Shown piece after piece: positions 22,368 through 33,029 of a stretch of DNA of 64,000 nt. Both the position numbers and the translations under genes were made by a program. The notes under the pieces are model-generated. The model had not been told where the DNA came from, made no database searches, and saw only the letters and a list, made by a program, of their open reading frames with translations. This DNA is from Malania oleifera (Eukaryota; Streptophyta; Magnoliopsida; Santalales; Ximeniaceae): NCBI RefSeq assembly GCF_029873635.1, contig NC_080420.1:54583457-54647456 (forward strand), in the 5' to 3' direction. How positions within the stretch are numbered: position 1 is the stretch's first letter; every line of letters starts with the position of its first letter.

Positions 22368-23321
22368 GAAGGGTTAAATAAAAAACCTGGATTTCAATGG
22401 GTGGGCGTCTGTGGCTGGGGTCAAATCCAGATGCAGCAAGGCGTTCAGATCCAATATTTTTTGTCCTGTCTTCTTGAGCAGCCTTAAGGGACATGAAATG
22501 AGGAAGCGCAGAGACCTTGTTGGAGAAGGGCCACTGTATCCCTGAATCTTTGATAAATGCTACAGATTTCAACAGTAAAGCAACAAACACTGCATTAGGT
22601 TAGCATATTTATCTAGTTTAGAAGAATCCACTTCAAATATGAATCACACAAACTCGTTTGCTACAAAATAAGCATGCGAAGACCTCAAATTATGAAAGAT
22701 GTTCAAAGTTCAAGTGTACAGAGATGAAATGAAAAATCAAAGCAAAAAACAAGCAGTTTGAAATTTCCGTGGACAAATTATCTGCATAATAAATAATTTA
22801 AGAACTCGAATCACTGACTTGAACTGGATTTAGTAAACAATACTTACTATAAAGCTTAAAAGAAATAGTATAGAGCAGTTAATGTACGCTTAAACAAATA
22901 TTTTTCCCCAATCTTGTAAAAAAACAAAAGAGTAATTAAATGGGATTAGTCCTATCCACTTTTAAATCCACCCCGTTCATGCATATATCGTGGTTTCAGT
23001 CAGCATCCGAGGACTAACAGCTAAACCAAAATTTCAGAGTATGAAAATAAAAGCAGAATGCAAAAGTAGTAATCAAAATTTCAGAACCAGAACTACATGA
23101 TACCGGATTAAAATAACTCCTAAATAAGATAATCTATCGGCAACAAACGGAAAAAAAAAAAAAAAGCAAGCAAGCAAGAACAACAACAAAAGCAAACTAT
23201 TCTAGCACTGTCAAAAGATCGACGACAGACAATTACCGGAGTCTTTGCCTCCATCAGTTGTCTCCTCCTTCACCACAACTAAGGAGTCTTTTAAATTCAA
23301 ACCCATGAAATCTCTCTCCAT
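20041..23321 (-). CDS. TIFY6B: TIFY6B/JAZ3-like jasmonate ZIM-domain repressor, 7 exons
   Basis: Coding exons (minus strand): 23237-23321, 22387-22559, 21815-22107, 21607-21697, 21148-21484, 20800-20857 and 20041-20185. All introns are GT-AG and the phases join without a break, giving 1182 nt or 393 aa, near the usual size of this subgroup. The start is the ATG at 23321 giving MERDFMGLN, the conserved TIFY6 N-terminus. The TIFY/ZIM domain lies at about residues 193-222 with TIFYAG at 197-202, split by intron 4. The Jas motif (VPQARKASLARFLEKRRERV...PY) lies at 328-353, split by intron 6. JAZ proteins act in the nucleus: through ZIM they dimerise and bind NINJA, through Jas they bind MYC-type bHLH factors and, with jasmonoyl-isoleucine, the F-box receptor COI1, which targets them for degradation. 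The degron start is VPQARK where LPQARK or LPIARR is common. This is the only intact host gene in the window. JAZ4-like paralogues cannot be excluded from sequence alone. Confidence 0.94.
20186..20799 (-). other. Jas intron (intron 6) of the JAZ gene
   Basis: This 614-bp intron separates the N-terminal Jas part (to KRRER) from the terminal X5PY part. If it is retained, the codons after the exon read GAA AGG TAA TAA, so translation ends right after KRRER at two consecutive stops. Retention of the intron at this position is known in plant JAZ genes to give repressors lacking the C-terminal Jas end. Donor GTAATA and acceptor TGCAG are both normal. Confidence 0.8.
22320..22365. repeat. (CT)n microsatellite inside JAZ intron 2
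   Basis: About 22 uninterrupted CT units (GA on the coding strand) begin roughly 20 bases downstream of the exon 2 donor (22386/22385). It is a probable length-polymorphic site close to a splice donor. Confidence 0.95.
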
Positions 23322-23600
23322 TTCAGATATGTCACAAGACCAAGAACAAAAAGCAAACAAAGCCCAGCTGAAATTTCACAACTCTTTTTAAGATTCACAG
23401 ATCAAAAAGCCTTCCCTTACAACCCAATCATCTCAGAGAAAGAGCAGAACCCTTATGCAGAGTGAGAGAGAGAGAGATAGAGAGAGGGGAAAGCCCTCAC
23501 ATCCGCCGATATGCTTCTAAGTGCAGCAAGAGAGAGAGAGAGAGAGGGAGGAAGAGAGATGGACAGGCCGATCTATTTCTATATTTATTTCTCGTGCTTT
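23322..23600 (-). promoter_or_regulatory. 5' leader and core promoter of the JAZ gene
   Basis: Directly upstream of the ATG the minus strand is CT-rich, with two TC tracts (plus gagaga at 23465-23487 and 23530-23548) as is common in plant leaders. A TATA-like AAATATAGA (minus) lies at about 23577-23589, which would place transcription start near 23545-23555. The leader would be about 230 bases and no splice site in it is obvious. Confidence 0.5.
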
Positions 23601-24399
23601 AGGTGATCTTGGGCAAACAGTTTTAAAAGTATGGGACATGTAATCTTTTTTATTTAATTTTATTATGTTTGTTGTTTATTATTATTATTTTGATAGCTCA
23701 ATTAAAAATTTGTACGCATCATTATTTAAAACAATTAATATAAACAACGAAAAACTCAAAAATGAATTAAACTAATTATGAGTTTATTCTATAGCAGAAG
23801 CAATAATTATGGATGGATTACTAGACATATAATTTTTTTGCATAAGTAGTAATTATGGATGAGTTACTAGATATATAATATCTTTTCATCAAATTTGACA
23901 AAAAAAATAAAAACTTTACAAATTTTAAAAATCTCATAAACTTTACTAAGATTTTAAAATTTTTCATCTCTCTCCTAATATTTAATATTTGCAATGACTT
24001 ATTCTTTAAAAAATTTATCTTTTATCAAATATAAAGAGAGATTTTTTTTAAAAAATCATAAATTACCCTGCAATTTTAATAAAAAGATTTTTAATTTTTA
24101 TTTAATTAAAAATAAATATTTTTAATATAATAAAGTAATTTTTGAAAGTATGAATTTTTAGCACTCAATTTAAAATTATGTAAATTTATAAAGAAAAAAA
24201 TTTACACTTCATTTAAGAACCAGATTTTCATGCCTCAAATTTAGACTCGTGTGATTAGAACAAAATATAGTATAATAGTTATATTAAATTAATATTTATT
24301 TTAAAAATTATTTAAAACAATGTAAATTTAAATATAAAACCAAAATTCTATTTTTTCAAATACTTATATTATATTATGTTTTGTCCATGTAATTTGAAT
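23601..24399. other. AT-rich upstream DNA
   Basis: Strongly AT-rich with short direct repeats (gcataagtagtaattatggatgagttactagatatataat-like sequence twice near 23800-23880). No gene, TIR or LTR end is recognised. Confidence 0.5.
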
Positions 24400-24905
24400 T
24401 CAAGGCCCGCAATGCACGGATAAGAGAATAACTATAGATATTGATGAAACGAGGTGGATGGGAGTGACCGGTTTATCCGGTCTACAACCGGCTAGTCCGG
24501 TAACCCACCACGTGCGTGCAAATTTAGTTCTCCCAAGCACACCCAACCGTCGGTGGCACTGCCAGTGTGTGCTATCATCAAGTGAGGCTGTGGGAGTGCG
24601 CCGCGTGCCCACCGTAAAAGTGCAGTGATTTTCGTGCGTCCGTCCGCCGATTAATCGCGGGCATTGGTTGATGATTGTTTGAGAGAAAATGGCATGTGAG
24701 TGAGGTGGATTAAAGTCTCAATTCTACTCGTGATGTGGGACCACGGTGTTGTGCAATGAGTTCTCGTGAGAAGGTTGAAAATATCGTGAAAATTTGTGGG
24801 CCCTTCGGAGGGCATGAAAGCGCCGTGGATGATGACACGTGGAGGCAGATGTGGTCCTGTTACACACGCTGCCACAGATTTAATTAGGGGCGGTGCCACG
24901 AGTGG
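24400..24905 (-). promoter_or_regulatory. GC-richer upstream segment with two G-boxes
   Basis: This segment stands out from its AT-rich flanks. Perfect CACGTG elements lie at 24509-24514 (inside ccaccacgtgcg) and 24836-24841 (gacacgtgg), about 1.2 and 1.5 kb upstream of the JAZ ATG. It also has ggtttatccggtctacaaccggctagtccggt, three CCGG-centred repeats at 24469-24501. G-boxes are the binding sites of MYC2-type factors that activate JAZ genes in the known feedback loop; that this segment serves the JAZ gene is inference. Confidence 0.4.
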
Positions 24906-25313
24906 GCCTCATTGGAGAATGGAGGATACCCTCCCAAATCCCAATGTCTATATCCCATAGTGCTCAATTTTGAATTCTACGAGTGGTTTGCAATTTTTCT
25001 CTTATTCCCTCCTATGACCAAATTTTCTTAAGGGATAATTTTAACATTTTTTTAATATTTGAATTTACAAAAAAAAAATTTCAAGTGAGAAGGAAAAAAC
25101 TTTTTGGGAAAAAAATGTAGAAAAAATTACCTTATTATTTAAATATTTAAAAATTTAATATATAGGTTATGATGATCTTCTCGCTCATATAAAATACTAA
25201 TATAAAAAGACATCCATCCCAAGCAAGAGGAATTGACATGTTCACCATTTTAAGGCATAAACAGCATCAATTTTATCAAATTCTTGTGTATGTTTAGCAA
25301 CTCCAAATATGAT
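24906..25313. other. Intergenic DNA, no feature seen
   Basis: AT-rich sequence with A and T runs. I see no coding, repeat or element boundary in it up to the SINE target-site duplication at 25314. Confidence 0.5.
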
Positions 25314-25332
25314 AACAAATGCAATACAAGCT

Positions 25333-25546
25333 ACCCCTGGACGCAAGCTCGGGTGATAAGGACGGAGTCCTGAGGGCGGCTTGCACAGTGGAACGGGGGT
25401 TCAAACCCTGTTTGTTGAGTGCATATCCGCGATTTACTCCTACACGTGTGGAGGGCACCGTGCGTGCAAGCGTGGGAATAGTCTAAAGGAGGGAGTGACA
25501 CCCAATGATCCTAGGACACTCGACATAATCAAAAAAAGAAAAAAAA
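25333..25546 (+). mobile_element. tRNA-derived SINE with perfect 19-bp target-site duplication
   Basis: The body has an A-box-like aagctcgggtga near 25345-25356 and a perfect B box GGTTCAAACCC at 25398-25408, the internal RNA polymerase III promoter of tRNA-derived SINEs. It ends in an A-rich tail (aaaaaaagaaaaaaaa). The flanks are aacaaatgcaatacaagct at 25314-25332 and 25547-25565, identical over 19 bases, which marks a fairly recent L1-type target-primed insertion. It is about 210 bp long. Confidence 0.88.
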
Positions 25547-25565
25547 AACAAATGCAATACAAGCT

Positions 25566-27783
25566 TATTGGAGTGGATAATCTTGAAGCTTCCTTTTGTG
25601 CTTAAAACTAATCACAAAATAGAATGGTAATTTGAGGATGCATATTAGCTCCCAATTGTAGAAGTTCCAACAGCTCGATGGGAAGAGTAATCCAAACAAA
25701 AGTTTGCCCATGTTAAGATGTACAAGTATAAATACTAACATTAAAGGATATCTTCTTATTAAGCAATTTGTTCTCTCTTTCAAAGGTAGTCCTTCGATTC
25801 GTTCACCAACTAGAAATCATAATATATATTAATATTTGAGGTCAGATGGAGAGAAAGTTTCTTAATAGGTTCATTCACGATCTATTAATATTGGAGGTCA
25901 AATGGAGAGAGAGTTTCTCAATATATTCAATAGAATGTGTTGCACTGTCGGTATGATTGAATTAATCAGCACTAAATAAGGAAAGCAAGAACTAGTCATC
26001 AACAATATTAACTATTGGTGTGCTCTAAGCCTCGATTGCAAGATCACCCCTTGCAAGTCTTTCTTTTGATAAGAACCTAAGATGTGAATACACGGGATTC
26101 TTTATATTCTTTGAGCATCAAGCCCCCAAATTTTGAAGAACTTATCACATGGTCAACTCATAATCTTTCTATTTTATTGGTAAAAGGGCCTACCATACTC
26201 CTCTCCAAATTACTTTTAATAAAATTTTATTTATTGAATATGAAAACAATGTTTACTAAATATGAAAACAATTTAATTACTTAAAAAAACATAAAGCCTA
26301 AAATTTGATAGTCCTATTTGACAAAAATCAACCACAAAGCCTATAATGTGAGTCCTATTTGACAAAAATTTAAAATTAAAAATTACCCTATATTTAATTT
26401 ATACAAAATTAAAATCTCGTCTGTGTCCTAAATTCCAATGTAACAACTCATCTGTGGTAACTTGAGCCGCCAAAATCTTTTTCCTCTTTATACAACACGA
26501 GAATAAATCCTAACATGATATTTGTAAGGAGTCTTTAATATTGAAAATTTTTAATTAAATTAGTATAAGTGACAAAAAAAAAAAACTCTTCACCCTCAAA
26601 TTTTTAATTAAATTAGTATAAATAGAAGAAATTTAGGGGAAAAAAAAAAAACACTCTTTTCTTAAATCTGATGTAATAGCATTCTAGGTGACCTTTAGGA
26701 TCAAAAGGAGCTAATCAAGTTTTGCTAGGGTCTAAGAAGCTATATGAAGTTGGTTGTGTTATTAGATCAAAGAGGGGTGAATAAAAAATGATTGGAACTA
26801 TTATGAATTGCAAAAGTTCACCAACAAAATGTGCTTAATTAAACAAATCATTTGAGCCTATTACAGCTCCAATGCTTTACAAAAAAAAAGACACTGATGT
26901 TTGGAAACCCAAATCAAATGCAAATATTGCACTTGTTAGTCAAAGCAATTCCAATATTGGCATCTTTTGAATCCATTGAAGTCATGACATTCCTCTTTGA
27001 TATGAGCTTAGACTTCAATGATACAAAAGAAAAAATAAATAAAAGAGCAGAGGATTTGTTCTGAAGAAAATAATAGTTCTTATTTCAGTGAATGTCAACG
27101 TGAACACATAAGCTATACAGGGGGTGGTATTTAAATGCATATACATAATGTAATTGTATATTATGAATCCCATAAATTCGTCGATGGTTTACTTCAGAAT
27201 TACATTCTGTCTGAAACCGTCGATATAACCATCATGGATAGGATCAATCATCATGGATGATGATAGTCAATTTTCAACTAGTTTTTTCACACCCAGAACC
27301 TTGCATGATTTAAAACAACAAAGGAATCAAAGAGAAACTCACAAAGTATGTATCGTTTAAGAGTATGGTATCAATGTACAAGATTCCAATATTTTCAACT
27401 ATCATACAACGAATAGGATTGTTTTATAAAATATGATGAATGAAAATTTTGATTTGTTTAAATACAAACACATAATCAACAAGATGTATGATATGGATTA
27501 CAGACATGGAGGAAATATTTTGACATTGCCGCAAAGTCAAAATCATCTTGTGTGTTACCACTATTTTTTTTACTATCTGAGCAACAAAACTGTTAAAATA
27601 AAAAAAAAAACAAAACAAAAACAAAAAAAAAAAAAAAACAAAACAAAACAAAAAAACTGTTAAAATAAGAATGTAAGAATGCTACAAAGAAAAAAGCAAT
27701 CTTATGGTACAATGAATAAGAGCATGTATGACATGCACTATTTTTTGGAAAAGGAAATAAAAGTGGCAAGAATTCATCCCTTC
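25566..27783. other. Intergenic DNA with a short tandem duplication
   Basis: At 25831-25872 and 25890-25926 a segment with gaggtcagatggagagaaagtttct is repeated with small changes. Near 26560-26660 a segment with aaatttttaattaaattagtataa plus an A-run and cactctt is repeated. 27600-27656 is an A-rich low-complexity tract. At 27178-27232 two cgtcgat motifs (ttcgtcgatggttt, aaaccgtcgatat) resemble those of the LTRs but no LTR ends are visible. No gene is seen. Confidence 0.45.
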
Positions 27784-27801
27784 AAATATATATATATTTT
27801 A

Positions 27802-28006
27802 CCCCCAGGTGTGGTTCAAGTGGTAGTGTGGGTTGCGGGAGTGCCTCTCACGAGATCAGGTGTTCAAACCCTCCCAGGTTCGTTTCCATCCCTGGATTCC
27901 TGAAATTTACCTCCTTTTGGAGTTATGGGGTCGGTTTCAAGGGGCGCGAGATTAGTCATGTGAATCGTAAAACGGACACGTGAAAACCTGGTGTATAATC
28001 CAAAAA
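27802..28006 (+). mobile_element. tRNA-derived SINE, second family
   Basis: A box TGGTTCAAGTGG at 27812-27823 fits the RNA polymerase III consensus TRGYNNARNNGG fully. The B box TGTTCAAACCC at 27861-27871 differs from GGTTCRANNCC by one base. The 3' end is an A-run. Flanking aaatatatatatat...ttta (27784-27801) and aaatatatatattt...ttta (28007-28027) look like an AT-rich target-site duplication. It starts acccccaggtgtgg. It differs from the SINE at 25333-25546. Confidence 0.8.
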
Positions 28007-28027
28007 AAATATATATATTTTTTTTTA

Positions 28028-28679
28028 CGAACATTTAAACTTTCTTTAATTTGAATGTCAGCATAGATATGGGTTGTCTCCCTTCATTGCATTTGTAATC
28101 TAATGATAATATTGCCTTATTTGCATCAAAGTTATCTTCTTCGTTCACATTCTATCTTTCTAATTGATAGCGCTATCTTTTAGTAAGAAAAACTAGGAGA
28201 CATGAGCTATTTGCATGATATTTCACATAAAAAATTTTCTTGTACATCAACAAAACAATAGCATAAATAAAGGAAGTGCTGTAATGATTCAATTTGTGTG
28301 GAGGTGCCATGTCTTTTTCTCATCATGCAAGTTAAAAGCAAATTCAAAGGGAAATTAACTTTGGATTCAGAATCATGACTTAATGAAGATTAAAAAAAAA
28401 AAAAAGTTATCAAGGAATCTTGGGACAAACAATTATATGGGCTGGTTTCATTCTTTCAGTATGCATGTGAAGATGACAAGTGATTAATTTGTGGTTGGCT
28501 ACAAAGCATGACTAGAACAAGAAACAAATGCAGGAACTAAGCAATAATTCTTGTCCTAATATAATTAAGAACATTAAAGCTTGGAAAGAAAAATAAATAT
28601 TTTTATTTTTGAGTCATGCATGTGGGAGCCAAGTATAATATTAATGAAAGGCCAAGCAAACCATAATAATAAGTAATGC
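28028..28679. other. Intergenic DNA, no feature seen
   Basis: AT-rich, non-coding by eye, with no LTR or TIR ends recognised. Confidence 0.5.
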
Positions 28680-29640
28680 AAGTTTTTAAAAATAAGTAAA
28701 ATAACATAAGATTATTATTTTTAATTAAGAATAATCTTGTTATTAATATGTATTTACAAGTAGATATGACTATCATATTAATTTATGTTAAAATTTTATT
28801 ATTAATTAAATTAAAATTTTTAATTTGTCTAAAGTTAATTTAAATTAATAGATGGTTCTTCTTCATCCAAAATTAAATTAAATTTTATGTCATAATATAC
28901 AATATAATAGTATATGATTTTTTTAATTATTTTTGACTAAAAATATTAATATTTTCTAATTAAAAATTTAATTGATAATTACTTTAATTATTTTTTAAAA
29001 TATAAATATTTTCTATTAAGTAAAATAATATAATATCATTTTTAATTAACAATAATATTTTTATTAAAGTCATTTATAACATATGATCGTGACATTAATT
29101 CATATTAAAAAGTACTAATTAATAAATTTAAAAAATTAACTTATTTAATGTTAATTAAAATTAATAGATATTTTTTTTTCATAATTGAATTATATTTCAT
29201 CAATAACTAATATGTTATAATACATAATAAATAATAAAAGATTTACTTTCTAACGTATTTTAAATTAAAAATAGTAATTTTTATAATTATAAATTTAATT
29301 AATAATCATACCATTATTATTTTAATTAGAATTTACATATTTTCATTAGGTAAAAATAAAATAATATTATTATTTTTAAATTAACGATAATTTTGCTCTT
29401 AATCTATATTTATAATTGTCATACTAATTTATATTAAAATAATGTCATTAATTAAATCAATATTTTAATTTTTCATTTAATGTTAATTTAAATTAATAGA
29501 TGGTTCTTCTTTTTCATCAAATAATTGAATTATGTTTCATTTATAATTAATATGTTATAATACATAATAAATCAATATATTTTTATTTTCTAATGTATTT
29601 TTTTAAACTAACAAAATTTTCATTAAAATTCATTATATTT
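28680..29640. repeat. Three tandem AT-rich units of about 320 bp
   Basis: The landmark ttaatagatggttcttctt recurs at about 28845, 29160 (decayed) and 29485, and each copy is preceded by ttaat(t)aacaataat...tcatattaatt and followed by a tgttataatacataataaa-type end. The period is therefore 315-325 bp. The units are very AT-rich and quite diverged. No ORF or known family is recognised. Confidence 0.65.
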
Positions 29641-30289
29641 ATAAAATTTATCCTCACTTACGAATAGTGTCACTTATAAGTGGTCAAAAATTTATCTTTT
29701 ATTAGTTATCAAAATTCACTTAAAAGTTCTTGCAAAAGTGGTTTAGTAAAACACTTTTGCAATAAGTGCTTGTCATAGTATAAGCCAAAGTCATATACTA
29801 TCATGTATTTTACTCGATCATTCAATTATTCAAAGTCATGGTTGGTAAATATTGAACTTTGTATTTGCTACTGATTATTTTAAAAAATTATTTTATATAT
29901 TTTTATAAATAATGACTCCAAAGGGTTCCTAGATACTCTTAACCAATGACATAACATATCAACTTCTCTACCTTTTTCAACTCAACATCAAAATTTTATC
30001 AAGTTTTTTTAAAAACTAATAAGATTAATTATTTTATAAAAAATTTTAGTTCACTTTAGAATATGGATTCCAACCATTCAATGTAAAATAAAAATTAATT
30101 TATTTTAAAAATAGGTAAAAATAGTCGGTGGTTTTTTTAATTTGTTTATAGATAGATATTTGCAATAGTTAGTTCGATTTTTAATACCATAATAATTACA
30201 CTCATTTTCTGAAATATATTATATTATATTAGAGGCTAAAAGACACTCACCTCCTTTGAGGTTTATAAAAAGACAAAGATCTCCCCTGA
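29641..30289. other. AT-rich intergenic DNA
   Basis: Low GC, no coding or element signature. The end near 30245-30290 (cctcctttgaggtttataaaaagac) leads into the duplication that follows. Confidence 0.45.
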
Positions 30290-30545
30290 GATTTCAAAAA
30301 TATCATAGATTTTCCCTGAGATTTGTCAAAAAATTAGAACCTAATACAAATAAAAAGTATACTTTAGGGCGAAATTCATTAATTAATCGATAGACAAGGG
30401 CATGAGGAATACTAACTCTTTCAAAAATATTAGAGATTTCCCTTGAGATTTGTCAAAAAACATAGAACCTAATACAAATAAAACATATACTTTAGGGCGA
30501 AATTCATTAATTAATTGATAGACAAGGGCATGAGAATACTAACTC
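30290..30545. repeat. Tandem duplication of about 127 bp
   Basis: 30292-30418 and 30419-30545 are near-identical: both begin ttcaaaaatat, pass through ccctgagatttgtcaaaaaa (or cccttgag) and actttagggcgaaattcatt, and end gaatactaactct. This is a recent local duplication. Confidence 0.85.
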
Positions 30546-32605
30546 TAAGTTCCAATTGGATCATTATGAAGATTCGAGAAAGACGTGGAAAGAACGATTT
30601 GTCTTTATCTAGAGTCCACACATTATAAAATACCGCGTTAGCACTTGGGCCCATACGACTAAAAAGTAAAGATAGGTGCAAACCCACATTTTCATTAATT
30701 AGTTGAGACGACAAGAATAACAATGTGGTTTTGCCCTAAAATATACTATAAGAATATAATTGAAAAAAATTAAAACATCGAGGGGTTGACGTTCGATAAT
30801 ATCTCTAAACTATAAGAATGTAAAGTAAATTTAGCCTAACTTTTTTATAAATAAATATTTACGTTGAATTAAAATTTTTAAATTTAAAAATATTGCCAAA
30901 AAAAAAACATAAACTTCGCCTCACCAAACTTATTATTATTATTATTATTAATCTTAAAAAATATTATTATCTTTTTCCTAAATTTTTTAGTGTCCATTAT
31001 CTTATATTATATTATATTAAAATTCAAAGGATGGATAGTCCCATAATACACACATTTAAGAATTCCTAAAGGTGCAACAATAAAAATCCAAAAGAAACAA
31101 TGGCATGAGTGGCTCTTTCCCATACACCCAATTAGTTTACTAATTTTTTCCTTATCGTTTTCTCCGGAGTCTACACGCCTTCCCAGGTCATTTCCCATGT
31201 GCTCTTTTTCCTTCCTTCCTCGACCCACCTGCCCTTTCATCTCCACTCTTTTTAAAATGCCATCTCCCTCACGCGCTTTTAATACCCTATTTTTATACAG
31301 TATTTTCAGCTATAAAAAATAGAAAAATAAGTACAGGACAGCTCAAGGTGGACTTTAATTAATATTACTTAAGCTGCCTAATTAGTATATTAATCCTTCA
31401 TCATTATGGACCCAAATTATAATTAATTGCATGTCGCCCTCCCGCTGTCTGAAAATTAGTTCATGCTTAACTCATGCCGTGCCTATGTTTATAATAGTCA
31501 ACAGCAAAACAGACCATTATCAACACCGTGCTTTTAATATTTGATGGGCACATCAATTTCAAGCACAAGGTGTTCTTTACATCTTAAACATCATTATCGT
31601 CAACATATTGTTTCAATATTTTAAATTGAAAGTATAGCGCAACACATGTTGGGAGAGGCATTGTGCTAATAAATTAAGAGGGTGTTTGGCTAATTGTCCA
31701 CTTAAAAATGACTTTTTTTTTTTAAAAGTATATTATGTTGAGGAAAAGAGTTACTCTTTCAAAGGAATATTTTTTGTTTACTTTTTCTTTAATTAAGATT
31801 CGTAAAATCAATAAAAAAAAAGATTTTAGAATTTGATATAATGTGGGTATTGTTTTATAATTTTTTTTTATAATACACACAAACATGTACAATTCTAATA
31901 GAATCGTTTAATAATAAAATAAAAATAATAATGATAATTCTTTTTTGATATTTGTTACGGAACTAGTAAATAGAAGAAAACACAATAGAAGAAAACACTC
32001 TTAATTGGATAAATTCACGGAAAATAATTCAGATAGTCAACCTCACTTAGTAAAATTTAAGACTTTTTGTTGTTATTGTAAGTATTATGGAACTAGTAAT
32101 TTCTCCAATAAAATTTTTTTCCATCTTTTTTCCATTAGACCACATGCCAATCTGTCAACAAAACAAAGAAGAGGCCTATTGAGATGTCGTGGACTGACCA
32201 CTGGCGCATATTTCTTATGCTTAAATCAGAATAAGAGTGAGAGGAGAGATCATCGAAATTAAAATAGTAGACAATAGTAAGTAATAATCACAATCAAGCA
32301 AACAATAAACGAAAACAATACCAACAATAGATTTTTGTAATATTTTGTGTGATTATTATTAATAAATAATTAGAAAATCAAAATCAAATATCAATAACAA
32401 TAATTAGAATAAAAATTGAAAATTATTATTATTATTTAGCTAAAAATGGTTTGGTGCCAAATTCTTTTTCCTACAGACATAATAGTTCCCTACTCCAGAT
32501 TAACTACTAGGCAAAGTAGATGTTGATCCGAATATGACACCCAAAAGAAGGAGGAGATGTTGAATTGGATTTATCAATCAAAATTAGTGAGATTAGAGAG
32601 ACTTA
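30546..32605. other. Intergenic DNA, mostly unique
   Basis: AT-rich, with ATT and TA tracts near 30928-30950 and 31000-31018. A segment at 31080-31260 is less AT-rich, with a short open frame but no recognisable family. 31678-31720 (gagggtgtttggctaattgtccactt) is a motif often seen at plant repeat ends, but no partner terminus was found. From 32440 to 32605 there is repeat-like sequence next to the copia LTR. No gene can be supported. Confidence 0.4.
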
Positions 32606-32979
32606 TGTTGTGTCAAGCACCTCACTTGTGCCAAACATCAATATTACAACTATCGCTATTGAATATATAAGCAAACTGGAGTAATGAAGAAACTAATAAG
32701 CAAAGACAACAATAAAAAACTATACAAGAATTTACGAGATTCGATAAAGAATTACCTACATTTTTGGGCGCCAACGATTAATCCACTATTTCCAAAAAAT
32801 TACAACTTAGTCAAATTTCAAACTACCAATAGTAATTAGAAATACCCTAAAGTGCAAATACAATTTGTAACTCAACAAAGTGGGAGAGCAATTTACAAAT
32901 GGTGAGGGAAACTCCTTATATACCCTCAAGGTAAAGGTTTTAAAAAACTTTCCCATCAATGTGGGACTAAAAATTAACA
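32606..32979 (-). mobile_element. Copia (Tork-type) 3' LTR, probable extent
   Basis: On the minus strand the LTR begins TGTTAATTTTTAGTCCCACATTG at 32979, right after a purine-rich tract (tcaaggtagata) downstream of the RNase H remnant. A TATA box (gggtatataagg, minus) lies near 32914-32925, and the copia leader box (atgtaggtaattctttatcgaatctcgt, minus) near 32739-32766. The end ...CTTGACACAACA at 32606 is my best guess; no second copy in the window confirms it. It carries no GTCGAC cluster and differs from the LTR at 49107-50909. Confidence 0.55.
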
Positions 32980-33029
32980 AATATCTACCTTGACAATAAA
33001 TTTAACAAATTTTTCAGTCACAAACATTC

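Noticed and set aside
24400-24899. Two minus-strand open frames upstream of the JAZ gene
   Set aside because: No recognisable domain and no splice or codon-use support; the region looks regulatory or intergenic.
25398-25408. B-box suggesting a tRNA gene
   Set aside because: No cloverleaf can be formed; the A-rich tail and TSD show a SINE.
27424-27663. Lys/Gln-rich and Phe-rich short frames
   Set aside because: They arise from an A-rich low-complexity tract at 27600-27656.
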